A DNA stretch of 64,000 bases, from the NCBI GenBank assembly GCA_025201805.1, contig MU619246.1, forward strand, positions 149,519-213,518, read 5' to 3'. This document shows positions 54,410 through 64,000 of the stretch, one piece after another; within the stretch, counting starts at the first letter, position 1; every line of letters starts with the position of its first letter. A program made the position numbers and the translations under genes. The notes under the pieces were generated by a model, which was not told the origin of the DNA, ran no database searches, and saw nothing but the letters and a program-made list of their open reading frames with translations. This DNA comes from Parasitella parasitica (taxonomy: Eukaryota; Mucoromycota; Mucoromycetes; Mucorales; Mucoraceae).

Positions 54410-54691
54410 TTTATTTATTTACTTGACCTTGTATTTATGAAAACCCACTTTTAGATATACCACTTCAAAACGCATTTCTTGTACAAATAAAACCTTATAT
54501 TATGAAAAAAAAAAATGACATGGTTTGTTTGTTTATTTGTGTTTAAATGAATATGTACTAAACGAGATAAAAGAAAGGGGTTTGTTTTCTCTTCTGAGGG
54601 ATATATAAATATTTAAAAAAAAGGAAAACTGTACAATATAAACTTTTTTGGTGTAGTAATGGTATATTTTTGAGCCAACGGGATCAGATCT

Positions 54692-55117
54692 TTAAGCAGA
54701 AGAGATTAAATCCAATGCTAAGCGCATGTCATCATCCAAGGGCAGCAATAGATCTTCAAATTCATCGTCTTCGTCAACAAATGTCTTTTGTTTCTTGGTG
54801 GTTGTAGTTGTAAATGGCACTTCAACAAAATCAAGATCTGCAAAAATGTTTTCATCTTGATCGTTGTATTTGCGTTTGTTATTTTTGGACGAAATGCTTT
54901 CTTTATCATCATCTTCCTCTTCTTCGTCGTCTTCCTCAGCAGATAATTCTGGCATGTCATCCCAATCAAGGACAGCGAAGTCGTTAGACTTTGGGGCGGT
55001 GGATGTTAAACCGAGGATATTCAATAATTCAACATCATCCACTGTGGCTGCGACGTCAACAATAAGAGAGACGGAGGTGGGTGTAGTAGTTCCGGCAATA
55101 GGAGAGTCAGCGTTCAT
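54692..55117 (-). CDS. Short acidic protein of unknown function
   Basis: Single exon, 141 aa from MNADSPIAG at 55117. The frame is open to 55303, but that extension is Pro/Phe-rich leader. It contains a long acidic run (SAEEDDEEEEDDDKES), a basic patch (KNNKRKYND), a Thr-rich segment with KKQKTF, and a C-terminal acidic-hydrophobic motif (EFEDLLLPLDDDMRLALDL) that looks like a transactivation or peptide-docking helix. I recognise no family. Confidence 0.55.
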   Translation of the reverse strand: MNADSPIAGTTTPTSVSLIVDVAATVDDVELLNILGLTSTAPKSNDFAVLDWDDMPELSAEEDDEEEEDDDKESISSKNNKRKYNDQDENIFADLDFVEVPFTTTTTKKQKTFVDEDDEFEDLLLPLDDDMRLALDLISSA

Positions 55118-57326
55118 TTTTGTGGTGTATTTTAGTTGGAGTGTGAAAAAATAATAATGTGATGAGGAGGGAAAAAAAATTTGGTTTGGTTTATATACAA
55201 AATTAAGAAAAAGAAACAAGGGAGGGGGGTGAGGGGGGTGATGTGGGGGGTTCATGGAGCCGGAGAAGCAACATGATTTAACTTGTTTTTTCATGTTTCG
55301 CATATTGCTATTCGGTGAGAAAATGTATATTCATTGTCTTACAAAGCTAAATAAAGCGGGTTTACCATATTCAGAGGAGTGCCTTGTTTCTCTCATCCCG
55401 TCCCCCCCCCAAAACCCAAGAAAGCACACATGAATGGGTTTTCAGCATGCAAGTCATCTGATAAACACATCTACCTGTATCTTTTGTATCTCCTTAAAAT
55501 CAACACTTAATTTTTAGATTCAATAAAGTTGTCAAGAAAGAACTCCCGAATAGAATAATCTTAATATGACAAAGAAACCTATTTGACGTCAGCTTAAAAT
55601 AGAACAAAAAAAGCTTGGTGAATGGGCGCAGCGTAGTTTTTTCTTATATCAGATGGCTGGGGTACCCTGGACTAGAATTTTCTTGTCAGCATTTATTCCA
55701 ACTTGACAACAACGGAAAAGAAATCACATGAAAAAAAAAGAGTGTAAATATTCATCGTCGCTTGGCGATTGAAAAGAAATCATCTGATTTTGGCTGACAA
55801 GCAAGCCAAATTCATTTAAACATAAAGAATTAGGATGGGCTCCGGGTAATATAATCCATTTGGATCATCATTATCGCCTTAATTAAAGTTTTTGTAATCT
55901 CCTCTCCTGCATGTTCGTTTTTTGTTTTATCCAATCGATTTCTATTTAGTATTGGTTAAGAACAAAATAGATAAAAAAAATCCCTCTCCTCCTTAAAAAT
56001 CTCGGCCTCTGGTTACAAAAAAAAGAGACACTGTTGCATGGATTATTACGCAAAAAAATAATCTTGCCTTGTATCTATCTGATCGACAAAAAAACCTCAA
56101 TCTGCACATCGGAAAATGGTGATGACTTCAAATGAAATGCAATTTCTTCATTGAGTTTAATTATCCATGCATCATACTGATTTTCTTGTTTCAAATTACA
56201 ATTCCTATGATTCAAAAAAAAAAAAATTTTTTTTTCCGTAGCCCATCGGTACGTAGCCCATCGGTCATATTTAATCCAATCAACAATAAAATGCTTTCTT
56301 CGATATTTTGTTTCTGAATTTTTATACAAGAGAGCGCGGGCTTTCACACCAGGTGTAACGCATGTGATTTCGATAGTTGTGTATATTTATTTTTTTGATC
56401 TAAAAAGGGTGCTACGGTACGATTAGGAAATACATTGGACCAGTACTACTTATTTTGTACGATTTGGCGCGAAATTGGGTTGATCTGCTATAGATGTGCT
56501 GGCGGCAAAAAGCAGAGAGCATTTGATGTGATCCAACGCTATTAGGTTGTAGCCAATTGATCAAGATATGATTACAATAGCCACATGGTTACTATCAATG
56601 ATTTGTTATATTAACGTGTGTAAAAAAAAACGTAAATGTTTCACCAAAGCAATGAATCATTAGAATGGCGTATTTCTGATATCACAAACTCATATTCTTT
56701 GCCTCGCTCCACCTACTTTTAATTACCCTTTCAAATGTGGCATAAATTGTGAACGCTTTTTTTCAGTAGGGATCAAAATACCCACATTGTATGTTGAGAA
56801 GTATCTCATTCTATACCCCCATTAAGAGGAAAATCGAGTTTTTCTCTGCAAGACCAATTTTTTTACACTGCATGCTTATGAAAATGTCTGTGAGAGCCAT
56901 GAGCTTCTAATGCTCATATACATCTTGAAAACCCTGCTTTTGCTTTTTGAGAGATCTGCAAAAACATTATCAGGAAAATTGTCTTTTCATTGAAACCTTC
57001 TGGCTCACTACTAAAGTTAACACTAACTTTAGTCAATACACAAAACATGGTTGCTATAATATATTGAACGATGTCAAGTCAAAGCGTTTGATTTTTGCTT
57101 TCCTGAGAATTTTGCAGATTTAACTTCGCTGGGACATTTGAGCAATCTAAATTTCGTTTAGCATCATTACAACGTAACTTTTTACAGCAAAAGTAAAATT
57201 AGGTTCATGTGTATCAGCTCAGATAAAGAGATACATTTTTTAATGCGCTTTTACAGGAATCTAAGCTATGCCCCTATATGCCCCTACATGCAACAGTTGT
57301 TTCAGGAATTTTGCCATCTCCTTAAA
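55118..57326. other. 2.2 kb intergenic region
   Basis: No gene. Contains C- and G-rich runs near 55210-55250 and 55400-55412, and a tandem duplication of CGTAGCCCATCGGT near 56238-56265. Several ATG-led short ORFs lack protein-like content. Confidence 0.4.
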
Positions 57327-57328
57327 TA

Positions 57329-57662
57329 CAGTTAATCCAATAAATTATGTTGCTGGGGACGAATGAAAAAATCGCTTGAGCGAAATTTAATTCCTGATTG
57401 GCCGACATTTACTTCTAATTAAATATCGCCTCTTAGTTTTCGTAAGCTTTTTGAATATCGTTCTCTTATAATCTCTATTGTAGACTTATAGAATGAAAAA
57501 CTCTTTTTTATGAAGATGGACAGAACAGTATTTAAAAGCTTTTGCAACCGTGTCGATTATTCTCTATTTTAGTAACAGCAAAATTATGTGGGTAGACCTC
57601 TCCCCCAAAAATGAAATACACGGACTCTTAGACACAAAAAAACGATGACGTTGCATTTTATT
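57329..57662 (+). repeat. Left terminal inverted repeat of the 4.1 kb element
   Basis: Pairs with 61071-61411 in reverse complement; shorter because of deletions in the GTCG-containing sub-repeats. Confidence 0.8.
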
Positions 57663-58155
57663 TTATAGTTTTGACGGCATTTAAAAAAGTTCTTAAAGTA
57701 AAGTTTTCACTTCCAACTCCTTCCACCACTCAGTTCTCAAAATGCAGTTAGAAGATATTCTGTTTTCATCTTCTGGTAATTGACACAGTTTTAAATACAT
57801 ATTATAGTCTTTTCTCTCTTCTCCTCGCTCTATTATCTTACATTCATTTTATCCTTTTCGTTTCAGTATAATTATCCTTATCCATATTTTCGCACCGCTT
57901 CTGATGGTCCCCAAGTCCATCTTTACGTGTAACAAATAAAACTCATTTTTTAAAGAAAAAGGTACAGTTTACAAAAATTATGGAATTGTTATTAATGGCA
58001 TGTAATTGTAGGAGGCAATTTATACAAATCAGACCAGCGATAATTTGCACTCTACTTTTATAATGTGGTATGTTCTTTCCAAGCAGGAGAGCATCTTAAC
58101 ATTAGATGTAAAGACGGGCCAACTTGGCATGATGAGCTTATCTTCTTGAGATGTA

Positions 58156-58740
58156 NNNNNNNNNNNNNNNNNNNNNNNNNNNNNNNNNNNNNNNNNNNNN
58201 NNNNNNNNNNNNNNNNNNNNNNNNNNNNNNNNNNNNNNNNNNNNNNNNNNNNNNNNNNNNNNNNNNNNNNNNNNNNNNNNNNNNNNNNNNNNNNNNNNNN
58301 NNNNNNNNNNNNNNNNNNNNNNNNNNNNNNNNNNNNNNNNNNNNNNNNNNNNNNNNNNNNNNNNNNNNNNNNNNNNNNNNNNNNNNNNNNNNNNNNNNNN
58401 NNNNNNNNNNNNNNNNNNNNNNNNNNNNNNNNNNNNNNNNNNNNNNNNNNNNNNNNNNNNNNNNNNNNNNNNNNNNNNNNNNNNNNNNNNNNNNNNNNNN
58501 NNNNNNNNNNNNNNNNNNNNNNNNNNNNNNNNNNNNNNNNNNNNNNNNNNNNNNNNNNNNNNNNNNNNNNNNNNNNNNNNNNNNNNNNNNNNNNNNNNNN
58601 NNNNNNNNNNNNNNNNNNNNNNNNNNNNNNNNNNNNNNNNNNNNNNNNNNNNNNNNNNNNNNNNNNNNNNNNNNNNNNNNNNNNNNNNNNNNNNNNNNNN
58701 NNNNNNNNNNNNNNNNNNNNNNNNNNNNNNNNNNNNNNNN
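58156..58740. other. Assembly gap (585 N) flanked by an identical 40-bp direct repeat
   Basis: The 40 bp at 58116-58155 (starting GGGCCAACTTGGCATGATGA) recur without change at 58741-58780, directly on both sides of the N run. That pattern usually means two contig ends overlap and the gap is artificial. Confidence 0.9.
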
Positions 58741-59114
58741 GGGCCAACTTGGCATGATGAGCTTATCTTCTTGAGATGTAAATCTCCTGACTCATCACTG
58801 TTCTTTTGACTTTCTCTTGTATATACCTGAACACGCTATTGGGATACTGGCGGGTTTAGTCTATATGCAAGAGTGCCACATTATAGAAGTTTTAAATAGG
58901 GGCAAAGAATACAAAAGGTAATTTATGTTATCGTGCAAGTGAAAACTACAAATGAATATGGAATAGAAATACTGGCATCATTTAATATAACAAGCAAGTA
59001 AAATAAGCAAACTAACAAAGATTATTAATAAATGAATATAATGTTAACATTTATTTTGACAATGTTAACAATGAGTGTATCAATGCATAAATGGGGTTTT
59101 TAATATGATAGGAG

Positions 59115-60981
59115 TTAATTGAACTGTAGTCTCCTTTTTGCGTATTTGATGGCCATTTTGTTGAGGTTGACTTTTTTGACCCTTGAACCTGGTAGCTGTG
59201 TGGGTGTATGGTAGGTCTTCAACTTTTTCAAACTTGACTGATTGATTTTCTCATGTTTCAAAGTGGATAATTCGACGATTGTTTCTTGCAGGACATTTTT
59301 CAATTGATTCATTATAGGGAATATTGCATTGATTCTATACATATCGTGATAATCGATTGGAATGTAGAAGCTGCTTTGCTTGTAAAAAGTATAAATGTAA
59401 TCATATTTATGTTCCATAAGATAACAGGAGCAGCAGGCTCCACTTGTAATCATACCAGCGATTACAACATTATTAAATCCTTCGCTTTCAATAGAGTCGA
59501 GTGTATCCTTCATATATCTAGCCATCTTGATTGCATCCCCATTTGATCCTCCTTTGTCGCGTTCTGGCTTAGATTCAAGAGCAAATATCAGATGTTTCGA
59601 CTGGTTTGTCACAACAGAAAAGTCTCTTTTTCGAGCATGTCCACTCAGTGATGGATCAATATCAATGAATCTCTTCTTTGACTCGCGGATCTCCTTATCA
59701 GCACCGAAAGTTGTCTATCTTTTGTTGTTTGGGAAATAGTTCTCTAAAACTGGTAAAATACCGTTTTTCACTGTTGTGCTTTCGTTTAATGATTTGATAG
59801 AATATCCTTTACAATATGTTTGTTTGCTAGAAATAAACAGAAATAAATAAATACAAGTTGTAGTAATAATTATTTAACAAATCTTAATACTTGCAATGCG
59901 TGTAAAATAGCTCTGATGTGGCTAGGTAAGTTCAATATTTTTAGCTTTTCTTCTGCTTCATCAAAATCTCCTTCTGTAATCAACTAAATAAAATATATTA
60001 ATTGTCAATTTTAAACCTTGTTTTTTTCAGTGTACCTTGGTAAAGTAAGAGATACCGTCAACATAGGATTTGACATCTTCTTCTTTGTATTTCAAGAAAC
60101 TCTCCTTAACTTCGCTGCAAGCTTCTTCATAATAATCAAATCGAATCATATTTGAATCAACATCATCATCTAAAAGAATAATACCATTGATAGAGAGTTC
60201 CTCGTCAGGTTCTAATACAGCACTGCAATCAGTACAGTTGTTCACCAATTCATTTCTTCTTTTTAAAAAAGAAGTTGACAAATCGTATCCACTTTTTAGA
60301 ATCCACTTGTTATTGATGTTATCCAAGTCTATTGTGTCACTTGCATTGGTAGAAATCAGATTATCCTTAGCTGTCTTATAAGGCTTGGTTATATTAGCTT
60401 CTTAAGTAGAGTCTGTGCCTGGGGTGCTTTCTCTGTCTTCGTATTCGGATTCGCTCGTTATTTCTTCTTCGCTTGAATCCCTATTACTATTACCCTCATT
60501 TAAATCTATTAAAAAAAGTTTAATATATAATTATTTTAAGCAGAGAAAAAAAAATACCTGAGAAGATCCTCGCTCCTGTATTTAAGCTATAAATATTCTC
60601 TTCTAGTGCCCTTTTTTCTGCTGCTTCTTTTAATCTTTTCGACTGAAAGAGCAGAGAGACTCTTTCATCAGTTGTCACATTCTATATTTTATCATTGATT
60701 AAAGACATATATGTTATTTTTCTTTTGTTGCGATAGCTGTAACCTTTATGTCTTTTAAAATAATCTTAGCCTTCTTCTTGCATGCGCTGGTGTTTGACTT
60801 TCCTTTTATGATTGCGCTCAAAGTTTTTTGTAAGGTACTGCTACTTTCTTCTTGATCTTTAAGTCTTCAATAAATTATTTGCAAAAATCAATATTGATAA
60901 AATTATCAATGTGATTTTGTACAAATTTTGTAGGGCTGCTTGATTTCATTGAGTTTTCAGAAATAGATCGCTTTTCAGTCA
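59115..60981 (-). pseudogene. Degenerate cargo gene with PD-(D/E)XK-like signature
   Basis: Collinear minus-strand pieces, apparently several exons: MTEKRSISENSMKSSSPTKF (start 60981), then FQSKRLKEAAEKRALEENIY, KWILKSGYDLSTSFLKRRNE, IILLDDDVDSNMIRFDYYEE, and finally TTFGADKEIRESKKRFIDID, SGHARKRDFSVV, HLIFALESKPE, AIKMARYMKDTLDSIE and a basic C-terminus ending at 59115. In-frame stops at 60402-60404 (TAA) and 59715-59717 (TAG) break it. The Asp of RDFSVV followed 16 residues later by a strand ending E-S-K fits the D...ExK core of PD-(D/E)XK nucleases; that fold assignment is inferred. Relatives seem common in Mucorales genomes as uncharacterised proteins (recollection, not searched). Confidence 0.55.
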
Positions 60982-61070
60982 TTTTCTTGAGGTTAATGTG
61001 AATAAAAAGCTAATTCTTTGGAACCCTCAAAATTATAAAAAAAAAAAGTAACGTCATGCTTGAAAACGTG

Positions 61071-61411
61071 AAAAGTGCAACATCATAGTTGTTTTTTGCC
61101 TAAGAGTCCGTGTATTTCAGTTTTTTGGGAGGTGTCTACCCGCTGTTAGTTTAACATAATTGAGAATAAACGACACTGTTGCAACTGTTTTTAATATCGT
61201 TTTATCCATCCTCATAAAAAAAGAGTTCTTCAGGAAAACTAAGAGGCGACATTTTATCCCTGTGGCAGCGAAATCTCTTGACATTTTATCCCTGTGAGAG
61301 CGAATTTTGATTCCTGATTGGCCGACAAATACTTCTAAATTAAGCGCTTTTTTATTCCTGATTGGGCGACATATTGTTCGTCCAGGGCAAAATAATTTAT
61401 TGGATCAACTG
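61071..61411 (-). repeat. Right terminal inverted repeat of the 4.1 kb element
   Basis: Pairs with 57329-57662. It contains extra internal sub-repeats: two copies of GACATTTTATCCCTGTG and two of ATTCCTGATTGG(C/G)CGACA. Confidence 0.8.
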
Positions 61412-61412
61412 T

Positions 61413-62829
61413 TCATGTACGCTCAAAGGTGACAACAGCGTATACAGGCCTCCCTAAACTGATCACAACTGCATAGGTAATCTAGGATTGGGTGAAAACA
61501 TAGCTTATAATGGAACAAATTGAGATCAAATTACTGTTGTGTTCCTTATTTGTGCTAAAGAACCAGATGCTCCTGATTGGCTAGTTAGAGACAATTGAGG
61601 ATTATGATCGGCCAGTCTTTTACCTGCTGATGGGGGGAGCATACTTTCTTTGTATATTTGCATATAATATGGTATTCAATGCATGCATCCCTTAGACCAA
61701 AAAAAAAAGGTTGCACCCTGGTTGAACAAAGAAAGTAAATGTATCTTATACGCACTAAACTAACAGTATAAATGATTGCAATATAATATGGTCTTATTTA
61801 GGTTTCAATTACACAAATATGCATGTACGACAGCACATATTTATGCTGCTACGCAGAGCTACAAGATTTTACTCTAAAATTAGACGCTATCAGTAGTGAG
61901 ACTATATACATTTTCCTACCTTTAATGATTAAACTAGTCTCGAAGAGCCGTGTTAAATACGGCAATTGTGAATTTAGTGTGTTTGGCGTCTTGAATGTGT
62001 TCCAAATTGCAAAGGAAATTTTCATCATATTATTTGCTACTTGGCGTCGCGTTGCCATAATGTATTACAATTTTTGCAGACAATCTTCGCAAACAGGTAC
62101 ACTCATACCTTTAACGCCACTCACACCGCTCGAAATATCTGTTTTCGCAAAGAAAGCCGCTTCTTAAAGTTTTACAGCTTAGTTTTAGTTAAGTTTTCAG
62201 GCAATGAAGCTTAGTGTTGGTCACTTTGGCTCTTCCTGGCGTAAAATTAGTTGCAATTATCCTTTGCAACAAGTTTAATATCACTGGGTATTTTAGAGTA
62301 AAGCAACATAAAAAGTGGTTTTTTTCAGTTATATATTCCTTTTCAGAACTTGTTTTTATCGATTCTTTTGCTTATCTTGAACATGTTTTGAAGTCGGTAA
62401 TAGAGGTATCGAAGAAGGCGAATTTTGAAATTTTACACTAAACAGTTCCAATGTAGCAATTTCTGTGCATACTTTGGCCAAGCACTGTGAATCACCTGCT
62501 TGAATTTTTTTTTCTGTACACGATCTCTCCATAATCAGCCTTGAATGCATTTTTAAACATTGAACATGTTTGATGGTATGTCGGTGTTACTTGTTACTCT
62601 TCTTGCGACAGACGGAGTACTAAGATTGTTGCTTGAATATGCAATGAAAAATATCATCGTTGTACTCTTGAGACCGGCAAGTTTCATAATAACTCAAATA
62701 TATTTTAGCACGAAATACAACTTCAGGTATTATAGTCTTGCTCATTGAAATAGTAGTCGCTTTAAAGCATATTTATCTTGAGGCTTTTTTTTTGGTTAAT
62801 GTACGAAGGCCTTGATTTGAGTTTTCTTT
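61413..62829. other. Region right of the element, no confident gene
   Basis: A 114-codon ORF at 61823-62167 is hydrophobic (IYIFLPLMIKLVSKSRVKYG) but has no motif and no clear start context; I do not call it. The rest is AT-rich. Confidence 0.35.
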
Positions 62830-63040
62830 AAATTCGTCTTACTTAGTAGCACTATAAGATTGACATTTAGACGATTCTGAAGATTTATGTCTAGGCTTAT
62901 GGCATTTAGAGCATATATATTGATTATTAGTATTACTTAATGAAGCTTTCAACCTCTTTGCAGCTCTTTTTACAGTCTTGATACTATCAGACTGCTTTGC
63001 TGGTACTTGATGTGCCGATACAAAAGTTCTACGTTTGATG
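62830..63040 (-). pseudogene. Zinc-knuckle relic, probably from a transposable element
   Basis: Minus-strand frame about 60 residues long without a proper start: basic VKRAAKRLKASL, then NQYICSKCHKPRHKS and KCQSY, i.e. C-x2-C-x4-H-x7-C. CCHC-type knuckles followed by a short C-terminus are typical of fungal transposon and retroelement ORFs. Only this tail remains. Confidence 0.4.
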
Positions 63041-63120
63041 ATTCACGTGTGTGTTTTTCGTCTATTTATTCGTTGTATTACAAATGATAAATATAGGACT
63101 TTAATTTAGAAAAGTTCATC

Positions 63121-64000
63121 TTAATGTTGTTGTGGATTGGGAGTTTGCGCACGAGGGAGAACATTATTTGTTGATGAAGGACGAGAGTTCTGTGTCATAT
63201 CCAACCCTGTTGAAGACAAATTGTGCTTCGTTTTTACAGCAAGAGAGTGCGATGTGTTGTAGTCTGGCGTAGTTAAATAAACAAGACTGTGGCGACTATC
63301 GTTGAGCTGGTAGCTACTGAACGGTGTATTTGCTCGAGACACAGAGTCATTTTCAGAGCTATAATCATCATCGTTGAGCATGGCATGCTTGGAAAATTCT
63401 TCGTTATTACGAAAGAATCGTACGATTTTAGCATGTTCCTGCTTCGATTGATATCTATGAAGAATCCACAAAAGACAAAGCACCAATACTATAAAAAGAA
63501 CAATTGCTGTAGCCAATACTCCCCATAGCCAGTTGGCAATTTTGTGAAACACATCGGGACCAACTATACAAACACCATTATTGGAACATGTTCCTGACAA
63601 ACATTCTCTATCTTGATCGCATGCTGAATTAAGCTCTTTGGATTGAATGCACAAAAATCCAGAGCACCAAGTGCCGTCTGTACAATTATCCCGAATGATT
63701 GTTTGTTGTATAGAGTCGCCAGCTGCATCATAGCTGATATATGTAGAGCTATTATTTAAAGGTGCACATTGTGTGTAAGGGCCATGTTGTAAAAATATAA
63801 ATAGATAAAAACTTACAAGTCAGTACCACAATTGCCTCCAAGAGGTGATCCCTTTATAAAACAAGTTGAATTTAAACAGATAGAATTTGATCCTGAGCAC
63901 TCATCATCACGTTGCTAATTAGAAGAATTATTAATTTTGGAACTTTTTGGTTTCTCCTAGAACAAGTAAAGTATGTCAAAACTTACGACTTCACAGCGGG
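63121..64000 (-). CDS. Cys-rich single-pass membrane protein, 3' part (runs off window)
   Basis: The 3' end is complete (stop at 63121), while the 5' end lies beyond the right edge. The extracellular part is Cys-rich: RDDECSGSNSICLNSTCF, GGNCGTD, then CTDGTWCSGFLC, ACDQDRECLSGTCSNNGVC. One membrane span follows, WGVLATAIVLFIVLVLCLLW. The cytosolic tail of ~100 residues is Ser/Asn-rich and ends NPQQH. The spaced cysteines resemble Dickkopf/EB-type modules found in many Mucorales surface proteins, but I cannot name a family. Introns: 63986-63916 (GTAAGT...TTAG) is clear. A second donor (GTAAGT) lies at about 63816, but the matching acceptor is not a standard AG, so that junction is unresolved. 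Confidence 0.6.

Larger units (their letters stand above)
57327..61412 (-). mobile_element. ~4.1 kb element with ~335-bp terminal inverted repeats
   Basis: Left repeat 57329-57662 and right repeat 61071-61411 are inverted copies with scattered differences and indels. Shared blocks, outer to inner: CAGTT(A/G)ATCCAATAAATTAT, CAATCAGGAAT/ATTCCTGATTGG, CGCCTCTTAGTTTTC, AACTC(T)TTTTTTATGA and ACACGGACTCTTAG. The left end is preceded by TA; the right end is not, so the target duplication is eroded. Inside are one degenerate spliced gene (minus strand) and the second N gap. No transposase is visible, so it is non-autonomous unless one lies in the gap. The TA-CAGT start and GTCG-containing inner repeats resemble the Tc1/mariner-style ends at 28-33 kb. 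Confidence 0.75.

Noticed and set aside
58058-58774. ORFs spanning the second N gap
   Set aside because: They consist almost entirely of N-derived X residues.
61823-62167. 114-codon hydrophobic ORF
   Set aside because: No motif, AT-driven hydrophobic composition and no supporting splice or promoter context.
1-64000. CRISPR arrays or prokaryotic operons
   Set aside because: No direct-repeat/spacer pattern; the 21-22 bp iterons at element ends lack spacers, and gene structure is eukaryotic with introns.

Overview
This window looks like AT-rich genomic DNA from a filamentous fungus, most likely Mucoromycota (Mucorales-type). The genes are split by short introns of about 50-80 nt with GTAAGT-like donors and TACTAAC-like branch sites. 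The sequence has many long poly(T)/poly(A) runs and a mobile-element load (Fanzor, Tc1/mariner, Helitron relics) typical of that group. The phylum is inferred from gene style and protein resemblance; no marker search was possible. Two N gaps are present (30482-30481+605 = 30482-31086, and 58156-58740).

Layout. 0.1-5.2 kb: an RGG-rich ORF, a retroelement-like relic, an orphan tandem GRF zinc-finger ORF, an Erv1/ALR-like gene, copy A of a ~1 kb dispersed repeat and a decayed Helitron. 5.5-20.5 kb: a gene-rich block with a five-finger CCCH protein (ZC3H4/6/8-like), ribosomal protein eS10, an unrecognised membrane protein, a 4-coumarate-CoA-ligase-like enzyme, a 14-TM MFS exporter with a poly(T) intron, and a PacC/Rim101 regulator. 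20.5-28 kb: a long empty stretch, a coiled-coil protein, an RS-domain/Hub1 (UBL5) fusion, a Ty3/gypsy integrase relic and small unrecognised genes. 28.1-33.1 kb: a Fanzor (eukaryotic TnpB-like RNA-guided nuclease) element with Tc1/mariner-style ends. Its Fanzor gene is broken by a frameshift, a stop codon, an apparent small deletion at the RuvC-II/zinc-finger junction, and a nested DD34E Tc1/mariner transposon. 33-36.7 kb: more element debris and repeat copy B, in inverted orientation.

36.7-55 kb: housekeeping genes, namely METTL23-like methyltransferase, UTP11 (U3 snoRNP/SSU processome), WDR92-like WD40 protein, cytosolic isoleucyl-tRNA synthetase, a Q/H-rich protein, homoserine kinase, a membrane-anchored RBR E3 ligase and a short acidic protein, separated by several long intergenic regions. 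57.3-61.4 kb: a ~4.1 kb element with ~335-bp terminal inverted repeats around a degenerate spliced gene with a PD-(D/E)XK-like signature; the second N gap lies inside it. 62.8-63.0 kb: a zinc-knuckle relic. 63.1 kb to the right edge: the 3' part of a Cys-rich single-pass membrane protein.

The genes do not form one pathway. The shared theme is the mobile elements: several independent copies end in TA-CAGT, and the Fanzor element and the transposon nested in it both carry sub-terminal repeats with the same 21-22 bp spacing and the same distance from the TA end. This suggests the Fanzor element was mobilised in trans by a related Tc1/mariner transposase.
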